Assembly (NCBI RefSeq): GCF_051401765.1
Contig: NW_027480423.1
Location: forward strand, 2,728,001-2,792,000
DNA length: 64,000 nucleotides
Origin: Calliopsis andreniformis
Taxonomy: Eukaryota > Arthropoda > Insecta > Hymenoptera > Andrenidae
Direction: 5' to 3'
The notes under the pieces were generated by a model. The model ran no database searches. It saw only the letters and a program-made list of their open reading frames with translations, and was not told the origin of the DNA. Below are positions 23,035-36,640 of this stretch, piece by piece (position 1 is the stretch's first letter; every line of letters begins with the position of its first letter). The translations under genes were made by a program, and so were the position numbers.

Positions 23035-26000
23035 ACCAGTTTGAAAGTGATGGTCATTTCTACGTTCCGGGCAACCTAGGCTTCACTCTAGGGCGTTGCT
23101 CCAACAGATCGAATAGTTAGAGCCTTAGAAGTCAACGCCCGAAGCATAAAATACAAAATAAATAGAACAGTTTTTCCATTGTATAAAACGAATAATTGCT
23201 ACCAGTGTAAAAGTTATGGTCATTTCTACGTTCCGGGCAACCTAGGCTTCACCCTAGGCCGTTGTTCCACCAGATCGAATAGTTAGGGCCTAAGAAGTCA
23301 ACGCCAGAAGCATAAAATACGATATAAATACAACAGCTTTTCCATCGTATAAAAGGAATAATTGCAAACAGTGTGAAAGTAATGGTCATTTCTACGATCC
23401 GGGCAACCGAGGCTTCACTCTACGGCGTTGTTCCACCAGATCGAATAGTTAGGGCCTAAGAAGTGAACGCCAGGCGCATAAAATACAATATAAATATAAC
23501 AGTTTTTCCATCGTATAAAACGAATAATAGCAACCAGTGTGAAAGTGATGGTCATTTCTACGTTCCGGGCAACCTAGGCTTCACTCTGACGCGTTGCTCC
23601 ACCAGATCACACAGTTAGGGCTTTAGAAGTCAACGCCCGGAGAATAAAATACGAAATAAATAGAACAGTTTTCCCATTGTATAAAACGAATAATTGCTAC
23701 CAGTGTAAAAGTTATGGTCATTTCTACGTTCCGGGCTACCTAGGCTTCACCCTAGGGCGTTGTTCCACCAGATCGAATAGTTCGGGCCCAGGAAGTGAAC
23801 GCCAGAAGAATAAAATACAATATAAATATAACAGTTTTTCCATCGTATAAAACGAATAATAGCAACCAGTGTGAAAGTTATGGTCATTTTTACGTTCCGG
23901 GCAACTTAGGTTTCACTCTAGGGCGTTGCTCCACCAGATAAGACAGTTAGGGCCTTAGAAGCCAACGCCCGAAGCATTAAATACAAAGTAAATAGAACAG
24001 TTTTTCCATTGTATAAAACGAATAATTGCTACCCTGTGTAAAAGTTATGGACATTTCTACGTTCCGGGCAACCTAGGCTTTACCCTAGGCCGTTGTTCCA
24101 CCAGATCGAATAGTTAGGTCCTTAGATGTCAACGCCAGAAGCATAAAATACGATATAAATACAACAGCTTTTCCATCGTATAAAACGAATAATTGCAACC
24201 AGTTTGAAGGTGATGGTCATTTCTACGTACCGGGCAACCTAGGCTTCACTCTAGGGCGTTGCTCCACCAGATCGAATAGTTAGGGCCTTAGAAGTGAACG
24301 ACAGAAGCATAAAATACAATATAAATACAACAGTTTTTCCATCGTATAAAACGAATAATAGCAACCAGTGTGAAAGTTATGGTCATTTCTACATTCCGAG
24401 CAACCTAGGCTTCACTCTAGGGCGCTGCTCCACCAGATCGAAAAGTTACGTCCTTAGATGTCAACGCCAGAAGCATAAAATACGATATAAATACAACAGC
24501 TTTTCCATCGTATAAAAGGAATAATTGCAAACAGTGTGAAAGCAATGGTCATTTCTACGATCCGGGCAACCGAGGCTTCACTCTACGGCGTTGTTCCACC
24601 AGATCGAATAGTTAGGGCCTAAGAAGTGAACGCCAGGCGCATAAAATACAATATAAATATAACAGTTTTTCCATCGTATAAAACGAATAATAGCAACCAG
24701 TGTGAAAGTGATGGTCATTTCTACGTTCCGGGCGACCTAGGCTTCACTCTGACGCGTTGCTCCACCAGATCACACAGTTAGGGCTTTAGAAGTCAACGCC
24801 CGGAGAATAAAATACGAAATAAATAGAACAGTTTTCCCATTGTATAAAACGAATAATTGCTACCAGTGTAAAAGTTATGGTCATTTCTACGTTCCGGGCT
24901 ACCTAGGCTTCACCCTAGGGCGTTGTTCCACCAGATCGAATAGTTCGGGCCCAGGAAGTGAACGCCAGAAGAATAAAATACAATATAAATATAACAGTTT
25001 TTCCATCGTATAAAACGAATAATAGCAACCAGTGTGAAAGTTATGGTCATTTTTACGTTCCGGGCAACTTAGGTTTCACTCTAGTGCGTTGCTCCACCAG
25101 ATAAGACAGTTAGGGCCTTAGAAGCCAAAGCCCGAAGCATTAAATACAAAATAAATAGAACAGTTTTTCCATTGTATAAAACGAATAATTGCTACCAGTG
25201 TAAAAGTTATGGTCATTTCTACGTTCCGGGCAACCTAGGCTTCACCCTAGGCCGTTGTTCCAGCAGATCGAATAGTTAGGTCCTTAGATGTCAACGCCAG
25301 AAGCATAAAATACGATATAAATACAACAGCTTTTCCATCGTATAAAAGGAATAATTGCAAACAGTGTGAAAGTAATGGTCATTTCTACGATCCGGGCAAC
25401 CGAGGCTTCACTCTACGGCGTTGTTCCACCAGATTGAATAGTTAGGGCCTTAGAAGTCAACGCCCGAACCATAAAATGAAAAAAAAATTCAATAGTGTTT
25501 CCATCATGTAACAGGAATAATAGCAACCAGTGTGAAAGTTATGGTCATTTCTACGTTCCGGGCAACCTAGGCTTCACTCTAGGGCGTTGCTCCACCAGAT
25601 CAAACAGTTAGGGCTTTAGAAGTCAACGCCCGAAGCATAAAATACAAAATAAATAGAACAGTTTTTCCATTGTATAAAACGAATAATTGGTACCAGCGTA
25701 AAAGTTATGGTCATTTCTACGTTCCGAGCAACCTAGGCATCACCACAGGGCGTTGCTCCAACAGATTGAATAGTTAGGGACTTAGAAGTCAACGCCCCAA
25801 CCATAAAATGCAAAAAAAATACGACAGTGTTTCCATCATATAACAGGAATAATTGCAACCAGTTTGAAAGTGATGGCCAATTCTACGTTCCGGGCAACCT
25901 AGGTTTCACTCCAGGGCGTTGCTCCACCAGATCGAATAGTAACGGCCTAAGAAGTCAACGCCAGAAGCATAAAATACGATATAAATGCAACAGCTTTTCC

Positions 26001-28672
26001 ATCGTATAAAACGAATAATTGCAACCAGTGTGAAAGTAATGGTCATTTCGACGTTCCGAACACCCTAGGCGTCACTCTAGGGCGTTGCTCCACCACATCT
26101 AATAGCTACGGCCGTAGAAGTCAACGCCAGAGGCATAAAATACAATATAAATACAACAGCTTTTCCATCGTATAAAACGAATGATTGCAACCAGTGTGAA
26201 AGTAATGGTCATTTCTACATTCCGAGCAACCTAGGCTTCACTCTAGGGCGCTGCTCCACCAGATCGAATGGTTAGGTCCTTAGATGTCAACGCCAGAGCA
26301 TAAAATACGATATAAATACAACAGCTTTTCCATCGTATAAAAGGAATAATTGCAAACAGTGTGAAAGTAATGGTCATTTCTACGATCCGGGCAACCTAGG
26401 CTTCACTCTACGGCGTTGTTCCACCAGATCGAATAGTTAGGGCCTAAGAAGTCAACGCCAGAAGCATAAAATACAATATAAATATAACAGTTTTTCCATC
26501 GTATAAAACGAATAATAGCAAGCAGTGTGAAAGTTATTGTCATTTCTACGTTCCGGGCAACCTAGGCATCACTCTAGGGCGCTGCTCCACCAGATCAAAC
26601 GGTTAGGGCCTTAGAAGTCAAGGCCCGAAGCATAAAATACAAAATAAATAGATCAGTTTTTCCATCGTATAGAACGAATAATAGCAACCAGTGTGAAAGT
26701 TATGGTCATTTCTACGTTCCGGCAACCTAGGCTTCGCTCCAGGCCGTTGTTCCACCAGATCGAATAGTTAGGGCCTTAGAAGTCAACGCCCGAAGCATAA
26801 AATACAAAATAAATAGAACAGTTTTTCTATCGTATAAAACGAATAATAGCAACCAGTGTGAAAGTTATGGTCATTTCTACGTTCCGGCAACCTAGGCTTC
26901 GCTCCAGGCCGTTGTTCCACCAGATCGAATAGTTAGGGCCTTAGAAGTCAACGCCCGAAGCATAAAATACAAAATAAATAGAACAGTTTTTCTATCGTAT
27001 AAAACGAATAATTGCAACCAGTATGAAAGTTATGGTCATTTCTACGTTCCGGGCAACCTAGGCTTCACTCTATGGCGTTCTTCCAACACATCGAATAGCT
27101 GCTGCCTCAGAAGTCAACGCCTGAAGCATAAAATACAATAAAAATACAACAGTCTTTCCGTCCTATAACAGGAATAATTGCAACCCGTGTGAAAGTGATG
27201 GTCATTTGTACGTTCCAGGCAACCTAGGCTTCACTCTAGGGCGTTGTTCCACCAGATCGAATTGTTAGGGCCTAAGAAGTCAACGCCAGAAGCATAAAAT
27301 ACAATAAAGATGCAACAGCTTTTCCATCGTATAAAGCGAATAATTGCACCCAGTGTGAAAGTTATTGTCATTTCTACTTTCCGCGCTACCTAGGCTTCAC
27401 CCATGGGCGTTGCTCCAACAGATTGAATAGCTAGGACCTTAGAAGTCAATGCCCGAAGCATAAAATGCAATAAAAATACAACAGTTTTTCCATCATATAA
27501 CAGGAATAATTGCAACCAGTTTGAAAGTGATGGTCATTTCTACGTTCCGGGCAACCTAGGCTTCACTCTAGGGCGTTGCTCCAACAGATCGAATAGTTAG
27601 AGCCTTAGAAGTCAACGCCAGAAGCATAAAATACAATATAAATAACACAGTTTTTCCATAGTATAAGACGAATAATTGCTACCAGTATGGAAGTGATGGT
27701 CATTTCTACGTTCCGGGCTACCTAGGCCTCACTCTAGGTCCTTGTTCCACCAGATCGAATTGTTAGGGCCTAAGAAGTCAACGCCAGAAGCATAAGGTAC
27801 AATATAAATATAACAGTTTTTCCATCGTATAGAACGAATAATAGCAACCAGTGTGAAAGTTATGGTCATTTCTACTTTCCGCGCAACCTAGGCTTCACCC
27901 TAGGGCGTTGCTCCAACAGATTGAATAGCTAGGACCTTAGAAGTCAATGCCCGAAGCATAAAATGCAATAAAAATACAACAGTTTTTCCATCATATAACA
28001 GGAATAATTGCAACCAGTTTGAAAGTGATGGTCATTTCTACGTTCCGGGCAACCTAGACTCCACTCTAGGGCGTTGCTCCAACAGATCGAATAGTTAGAG
28101 CCTTAGAAGTCAACGCCCGAAGCATAAAATACAAAATAAATAGAACAGTTTTTCCATTGTATAAAACGAATAATTGCTACCAGTGTAAAAGTTATGGTCA
28201 TTTCTACGTTCCGGGCAACCTAGGCTTCACCCTAGGCCGTTGTTCCACCAGATCGAATAGTTCGGGCCTAGGAAGTGAACGCCAGAAGAATAAAATACAA
28301 TATAAATATAACAGTTTTTCCATCGTATAAAACGAATAATAGCAACCAGTGTGAAAGTTATGGTCATTTTTACGTTCCGGGCAACTTAGGTTTCACTCTA
28401 GGGCGTTGCTCCACCAGATAAGACAGTTATGGCCTTAGAAGCCAACGCCCGAAGCATTAAATACAAAATAAATAGAACAGTTTTTCCATTGTATAAAACG
28501 AATAATTGCTACCAGTGTAAAAGTTATGGTCATTTTTACGTTCCGGGCAACCTAGGCTTCACCCTAGGCCGTTGTTCCACCAGATCGAATAGTTAGGTCC
28601 TTAGATGTCAACGCCAGAAGCATAAAATACGATATAAATACAACAGCTTTTCCATCGTATAAAACGAATAAT
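23035..28672 (+). repeat. Left unit of a 34-monomer tandem duplication (5,642 bp)
   Basis: Every diagnostic feature checked recurs 5,642 bp downstream: the unit with GAACGACAG at 24,294/29,936, the A8 marker at 25,722/31,364, CTACCCTGTGTAAAAG at 24,030/29,672 and GACTCCACTC at 28,056/33,698. Only isolated substitutions were seen, for example near 24,048, 24,542 and 25,127. The unit also contains an internal seven-monomer repeat: CTCTGACGCG lies at about 23,585 and 24,748, 1,163 bp apart. Confidence 0.9.
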
Positions 28673-31600
28673 AGCAACCAGTGTGAAAGTGATGGTCATT
28701 TCTACGTTCCGGGCAACCTAGGCTTCACTCTAGGGCGTTGCTCCAACAGATCGAATAGTTAGAGCCTTAGAAGTCAACGCCCGAAGCATAAAATACAAAA
28801 TAAATAGAACAGTTTTTCCATTGTATAAAACGAATAATTGCTACCAGTGTAAAAGTTATGGTCATTTCTACGTTCCGGGCAACCTAGGCTTCACCCTAGG
28901 CCGTTGTTCCACCAGATCGAATAGTTAGGGCCTAAGAAGTCAACGCCAGAAGCATAAAATACGATATAAATACAACAGCTTTTCCATCGTATAAAAGGAA
29001 TAATTGCAAACAGTGTGAAAGTAATGGTCATTTCTACGATCCGGGCAACCGAGGCTTCACTCTACGGCGTTGTTCCACCAGATCGAATAGTTAGGGCCTA
29101 AGAAGTGAACGCCAGGCGCATAAAATACAATATAAATATAACAGTTTTTCCATCGTATAAAACGAATAATAGCAACCAGTGTGAAAGTGATGGTCATTTC
29201 TACGTTCCGGGCAACCTAGGCTTCACTCTGACGCGTTGCTCCACCAGATCACACAGTTAGGGCTTTAGAAGTCAACGCCCGGAGAACAAAATACGAAATA
29301 AATAGAACAGTTTTCCCATTGTATAAAACGAATAATTGCTACCAGTGTAAAAGTTATGGTCATTTCTACGTTCCGGGCTACCTAGGCTTCACCCTAGGGC
29401 GTTGTTCCACCAGATCGAATAGTTCGGGCCCAGGAAGTGAACGCCAGAAGAATAAAATACAATATAAATATAACAGTTTTTCCATCGTATAAAACGAATA
29501 ATAGCAACCAGTGTGAAAGTTATGGTCATTTTTACGTTCCGGGCAACTTAGGTTTCACTCTAGGGCGTTGCTCCACCAGATAAGACAGTTAGGGCCTTAG
29601 AAGCCAACGCCCGAAGCATTAAATACAAAGTAAATAGAACAGTTTTTCCATTGTATAAAACGAATAATTGCTACCCTGTGTAAAAGTTATGGTCATTTCT
29701 ACGTTCCGGGCAACCTAGGCTTTACCCTAGGCCGTTGTTCCACCAGATCGAATAGTTAGGTCCTTAGATGTCAACGCCAGAAGCATAAAATACGATATAA
29801 ATACAACAGCTTTTCCATCGTATAAAACGAATAATTGCAACCAGTTTGAAGGTGATGGTCATTTCTACGTACCGGGCAACCTAGGCTTCACTCTAGGGCG
29901 TTGCTCCACCAGATCGAATAGTTAGGGCCTTAGAAGTGAACGACAGAAGCATAAAATACAATATAAATACAACAGTTTTTCCATCGTATAAAACGAATAA
30001 TAGCAACCAGTGTGAAAGTTATGGTCATTTCTACATTCCGAGCAACCTAGGCTTCACTCTAGGGCGCTGCTCCACCAGATCGAAAAGTTACGTCCTTAGA
30101 TGTCAACGCCAGAAGCATAAAATACGATATAAATACAACAGCTTTTCCATCGTATAAAAGGAATAATTGCAAACAGTGTGAAAGTAATGATCATTTCTAC
30201 GATCCGGGCAACCGAGGCTTCACTCTACGGCGTTGTTCCACCAGATCGAATAGTTAGGGCCTAAGAAGTGAACGCCAGGCGCATAAAATACAATATAAAT
30301 ATAACAGTTTTTCCATCGTATAAAACGAATAATAGCAACCAGTGTGAAAGTGATGGTCATTTCTACGTTCCGGGCGACCTAGGCTTCACTCTGACGCGTT
30401 GCTCCACCAGATCACACAGTTAGGGCTTTAGAAGTCAACGCCCGGAGAATAAAATACGAAATAAATAGAACAGTTTTCCCATTGTATAAAACGAATAATT
30501 GCTACCAGTGTAAAAGTTATGGTCATTTCTACGTTCCGGGCTACCTAGGCTTCACCCTAGGGCGTTGTTCCACCAGATCGAATAGTTCGGGCCCAGGAAG
30601 TGAACGCCAGAAGAATAAAATACAATATAAATATAACAGTTTTTCCATCGTATAAAACGAATAATAGCAACCAGTGTGAAAGTTATGGTCATTTTTACGT
30701 TCCGGGCAACTTAGGTTTCACTCTAGTGCGTTGCTCCACCAGATAAGACAGTTAGGGCCTTAGAAGCCAACGCCCGAAGCATTAAATACAAAATAAATAG
30801 AACAGTTTTTCCATTGTATAAAACGAATAATTGCTACCAGTGTAAAAGTTATGGTCATTTCTACGTTCCGGGCAACCTAGGCTTCACCCTAGGCCGTTGT
30901 TCCAGCAGATCGAATAGTTAGGTCCTTAGATGTCAACGCCAGAAGCATAAAATACGATATAAATACAACAGCTTTTCCATCGTATAAAAGGAATAATTGC
31001 AAACAGTGTGAAAGTAATGGTCATTTCTACGATCCGGGCAACCGAGGCTTCACTCTACGGCGTTGTTCCACCAGATTGAATAGTTAGGGCCTTAGAAGTC
31101 AACGCCCGAACCATAAAATGAAAAAAAAATTCAATAGTGTTTCCATCATGTAACAGGAATAATAGCAACCAGTGTGAAAGTTATGGTCATTTCTACGTTC
31201 CGGGCAACCTAGGCTTCACTCTAGGGCGTTGCTCCACCAGATCAAACAGTTAGGGCTTTAGAAGTCAACGCCCGAAGCATAAAATACAAAATAAATAGAA
31301 CAGTTTTTCCATTGTATAAAACGAATAATTGGTACCAGCGTAAAAGTTATGGTCATTTCTACGTTCCGAGCAACCTAGGCATCACCACAGGGCGTTGCTC
31401 CAACAGATTGAATAGTTAGGGACTTAGAAGTCAACGCCCCAACCATAAAATGCAAAAAAAATACGACAGTGTTTCCATCATATAACAGGAATAATTGCAA
31501 CCAGTTTGAAAGTGATGGCCAATTCTACGTTCCGGGCAACCTAGGTTTCACTCCAGGGCGTTGCTCCACCAGATCGAATAGTAACGGCCTAAGAAGTCAA

Positions 31601-34314
31601 CGCCAGAAGCATAAAATACGATATAAATGCAACAGCTTTTCCATCGTATAAAACGAATAATTGCAACCAGTGTGAAAGTAATGGTCATTTCGACGTTCCG
31701 AACACCCTAGGCGTCACTCTAGGGCGTTGCTCCACCACATCTAATAGCTACGGCCGTAGAAGTCAACGCCAGAGGCATAAAATACAATATAAATACAACA
31801 GCTTTTCCATCGTATAAAACGAATGATTGCAACCAGTGTGAAAGTAATGGTCATTTCTACATTCCGAGCAACCTAGGCTTCACTCTAGGGCGCTGCTCCA
31901 CCAGATCGAATGGTTAGGTCCTTAGATGTCAACGCCAGAGCATAAAATACGATATAAATACAACAGCTTTTCCATCGTATAAAAGGAATAATTGCAAACA
32001 GTGTGAAAGTAATGGTCATTTCTACGATCCGGGCAACCTAGGCTTCACTCTACGGCGTTGTTCCACCAGATCGAATAGTTAGGGCCTAAGAAGTCAACGC
32101 CAGAAGCATAAAATACAATATAAATATAACAGTTTTTCCATCGTATAAAACGAATAATAGCAAGCAGTGTGAAAGTTATTGTCATTTCTACGTTCCGGGC
32201 AACCTAGGCATCACTCTAGGGCGCTGCTCCACCAGATCAAACGGTTAGGGCCTTAGAAGTCAAGGCCCGAAGCATAAAATACAAAATAAATAGATCAGTT
32301 TTTCCATCGTATAGAACGAATAATAGCAACCAGTGTGAAAGTTATGGTCATTTCTACGTTCCGGCAACCTAGGCTTCGCTCCAGGCCGTTGTTCCACCAG
32401 ATCGAATAGTTAGGGCCTTAGAAGTCAACGCCCGAAGCATAAAATACAAAATAAATAGAACAGTTTTTCTATCGTATAAAACGAATAATAGCAACCAGTG
32501 TGAAAGTTATGGTCATTTCTACGTTCCGGCAACCTAGGCTTCGCTCCAGGCCGTTGTTCCACCAGATCGAATAGTTAGGGCCTTAGAAGTCAACGCCCGA
32601 AGCATAAAATACAAAATAAATAGAACAGTTTTTCTATCGTATAAAACGAATAATTGCAACCAGTATGAAAGTTATGGTCATTTCTACGTTCCGGGCAACC
32701 TAGGCTTCACTCTATGGCGTTCTTCCAACACATCGAATAGCTGCTGCCTCAGAAGTCAACGCCTGAAGCATAAAATACAATAAAAATACAACAGTCTTTC
32801 CGTCCTATAACAGGAATAATTGCAACCCGTGTGAAAGTGATGGTCATTTGTACGTTCCAGGCAACCTAGGCTTCACTCTAGGGCGTTGTTCCACCAGATC
32901 GAATTGTTAGGGCCTAAGAAGTCAACGCCAGAAGCATAAAATACAATAAAGATGCAACAGCTTTTCCATCGTATAAAGCGAATAATTGCACCCAGTGTGA
33001 AAGTTATTGTCATTTCTACTTTCCGCGCTACCTAGGCTTCACCCATGGGCGTTGCTCCAACAGATTGAATAGCTAGGACCTTAGAAGTCAATGCCCGAAG
33101 CATAAAATGCAATAAAAATACAACAGTTTTTCCATCATATAACAGGAATAATTGCAACCAGTTTGAAAGTGATGGTCATTTCTACGTTCCGGGCAACCTA
33201 GGCTTCACTCTAGGGCGTTGCTCCAACAGATCGAATAGTTAGAGCCTTAGAAGTCAACGCCAGAAGCATAAAATACAATATAAATAACACAGTTTTTCCA
33301 TAGTATAAGACGAATAATTGCTACCAGTATGGAAGTGATGGTCATTTCTACGTTCCGGGCTACCTAGGCCTCACTCTAGGTCCTTGTTCCACCAGATCGA
33401 ATTGTTAGGGCCTAAGAAGTCAACGCCAGAAGCATAAGGTACAATATAAATATAACAGTTTTTCCATCGTATAGAACGAATAATAGCAACCAGTGTGAAA
33501 GTTATGGTCATTTCTACTTTCCGCGCAACCTAGGCTTCACCCTAGGGCGTTGCTCCAACAGATTGAATAGCTAGGACCTTAGAAGTCAATGCCCGAAGCA
33601 TAAAATGCAATAAAAATACAACAGTTTTTCCATCATATAACAGGAATAATTGCAACCAGTTTGAAAGTGATGGTCATTTCTACGTTCCGGGCAACCTAGA
33701 CTCCACTCTAGGGCGTTGCTCCAACAGATCGAATAGTTAGAGCCTTAGAAGTCAACGCCCGAAGCATAAAATACAAAATAAATAGAACAGTTTTTCCATT
33801 GTATAAAACGAATAATTGCTACCAGTGTAAAAGTTATGGTCATTTCTACGTTCCGGGCAACCTAGGCTTCACCCTAGGCCGTTGTTCCACCAGATCGAAT
33901 AGTTCGGGCCTAGGAAGTGAACGCCAGAAGAATAAAATACAATATAAATATAACAGTTTTTCCATCGTATAAAACGAATAATAGCAACCAGTGTGAAAGT
34001 TATGGTCATTTTTACGTTCCGGGCAACTTAGGTTTCACTCTAGGGCGTTGCTCCACCAGATAAGACAGTTATGGCCTTAGAAGCCAACGCCCGAAGCATT
34101 AAATACAAAATAAATAGAACAGTTTTTCCATTGTATAAAACGAATAATTGCTACCAGTGTAAAAGTTATGGTCATTTTTACGTTCCGGGCAACCTAGGCT
34201 TCACCCTAGGCCGTTGTTCCACCAGATCGAATAGTTAGGTCCTTAGATGTCAACGCCAGAAGCATAAAATACGATATAAATACAACAGCTTTTCCATCGT
34301 ATAAAACGAATAAT
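28673..34314 (+). repeat. Right unit of the 34-monomer tandem duplication
   Basis: This follows the left unit directly, with the join in CGAATAAT/AGCAACCAG near 28,672. It continues to about 34,314, where the sequence switches to a match with 29,836. Substitutions relative to the left unit are sparse, for example TAATGATC at 30,185 versus CAATGGTC at 24,543. Confidence 0.9.
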
Positions 34315-36640
34315 TGCAACCAGTTTGAAGGTGATGGTCATTTCTACGTACCGGGCAACCTAGGCTTCACTCTAGGGCGTTGCTCCACCAGATCGAATAG
34401 TTAGGGCCTTAGAAGTGAACGACAGAAGCATAAAATACAATATAAATACAACAGTTTTTCCATCGTATAAAACGAATAATAGCAACCAGTGTGAAAGTTA
34501 TGGTCATTTCTACATTCCGAGCAACCTAGGCTTCACTCTAGGGCGCTGCTCCACCAGATCGAAAAGTTACGTCCTTAGATGTCAACGCCAGAAGCATAAA
34601 ATACGATATAAATACAACAGCTTTTCCATCGTATAAAAAGAATAATTGCAAACAGTGTGAAAGTAATGGTCATTTCTACGATCCGGGCAACCGAGGCTTC
34701 ACTCTACGGCGTTGTTCCACCAGATCGAATAGTTAGGGCCTAAGAAGTGAACGCCAGGCGCATAAAATACAATATAAATATAACAGTTTTTCCATCGTAT
34801 AAAACGAATAATAGCAACCAGTGTGAAAGTGATGGTCATTTCTACGTTCCGGGCAACCTAGGCTTCACTCTGACGCGTTGCTCCACCAGATCACACAGTT
34901 AGGGCTTTAGAAGTCAACGCCCGGAGAATAAAATACGAAATAAATAGAACAGTTTTCCCATTGTATAAAACGAATAATTGCTACCAGTGTAAAGGTTATG
35001 GTCATTTCTACGTTCCGGGCTACCTAGGCTTCACCCTAGGGCGTTGTTCCACCAGATCGAATAGTTCGGGCCTAAGAAGTGAACGCCAGAAGAATAAAAT
35101 ACAATATAAATATAACAGTTTTTCCATCGTATAAAACGAATAATAGCAACCAGTGTGAAAGTTATGGTCATTTTTACGTTCCGGGCAACTTAGGCTTCAC
35201 TCTAGGGCGTTGCTCCACCAGATAAGACAGTTAGGGCCTTAGAAGCCAACGCTCGAAGCATTAAATACAAAATAAATAGAACAGTTTTTCCATTGTATAA
35301 AACGAATAATTGCTACCAGTGTAAAAGTTATGGTCATTTCTACGTTCCGGGCAACCTAGGCTTCACCCTAGGCCGTTGTTCCACCAGATCGAATAGTTAG
35401 GTCCTTAGATGTCAACGCCAGAAGCATAAAGTACGATATAAATACAACAGCTTTTCCATCGTATAAAAGGAATAATTGCAAACATTGTGAAAGTAATGGT
35501 CATTTCTACGATCCGGGCAACCGAGGCTTCACTCTACGGCGTTGTTCCACCAGATTGAATAGTTAGGGCCTTAGAAGTCAACGCCCGAACCATAAAATGA
35601 AAAAAAAATTCAATAGTGTTTCCATCATGTAACAGGAATAATAGCAACCAGTGTGAAAGTTATGGTCATTTCTACGTTCCGGGCAACATAGGCTTCACAC
35701 TAGGGCGTTGCTCCACCAGATCAAACAGTTAGGGCTTTAGAAGTCAACGCCCGAAGCATAAAATACAAAATAAATAGAACAGTTTTTCCATTGTATAAAA
35801 CGAATAATTGGTACCAGCGTAAAAGTTATGGTCATTTCTACGTTCCGAGCAACCTAGGCATCACCACAGGGCGTTGCTCCAACAGATTGAATAGTTAGGG
35901 ACTTAGAAGTCAACGCCCCAACCATAAAATGCAAAAAAAATACGACAGTGTTTCCATCATATAACAGGAATAATTGCAACCAGTTTGAAAGTGATGGCCA
36001 ATTCTACGTTCCGGGCAACCTAGGTTTCACTCCAGGGCGTTGCTCCACCAGATCGAATAGTTACGGCCTAAGAAGTCAACGCCAGAAGCATAAAATACGA
36101 TATAAATACAACAGCTTTTCCATCGTATAAAACGAATAATTGCAACCAGTGTGAAAGTAATGGTCATTTCGACGTTCCGAACACCCTAGGCGTCACTCTA
36201 GGTCGTCGCTCCACCACATCTAATAGCTACGGCCGTAGAAGTCAACGCCAGAGGCATAAAATACAATATAAATACAACAGCTTTTCCATCGTATAAAACG
36301 AATGATTGCAACCAGTGTGAAAGTAATGGTCATTTCTACATTCCGAGCAACCTAGGCTTCACTCTAGGGCGCTGCTCCACCAGATCGAATGGTTAGGTCC
36401 TTAGATGTCAACGCCAGAGCATAAAATACGATATAAATACAACAGCTTTTCCATCGTATAAAAGGAATAATTGCAAACAGTGTGAAAGTAATGGTCATTT
36501 CTACGATCCGGGCAACCTAGGCTTCACTCTACGGCGTTGTTCCACCAGATCGAATAGTTAGGGCCTAAGAAGTCAACGCCAGAAGCATAAAATACAATAT
36601 AAATACAACAGTTTTTCCATCGTATAAAACGAATAATAGC
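34315..36640 (+). repeat. Block repeated at 27-monomer offset (source-like copy 29,836-32,161)
   Basis: The GAACGACAG unit at 34,415 and the A8 marker at 35,843 lie 4,479 bp from their counterparts at 29,936 and 31,364. This block has more private changes than the 5,642-bp pair (GGGCAACATAGG, TAGGTCGTCGC, GCATAAAGTACG), so it appears older. The match ends near 36,640. Confidence 0.8.
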
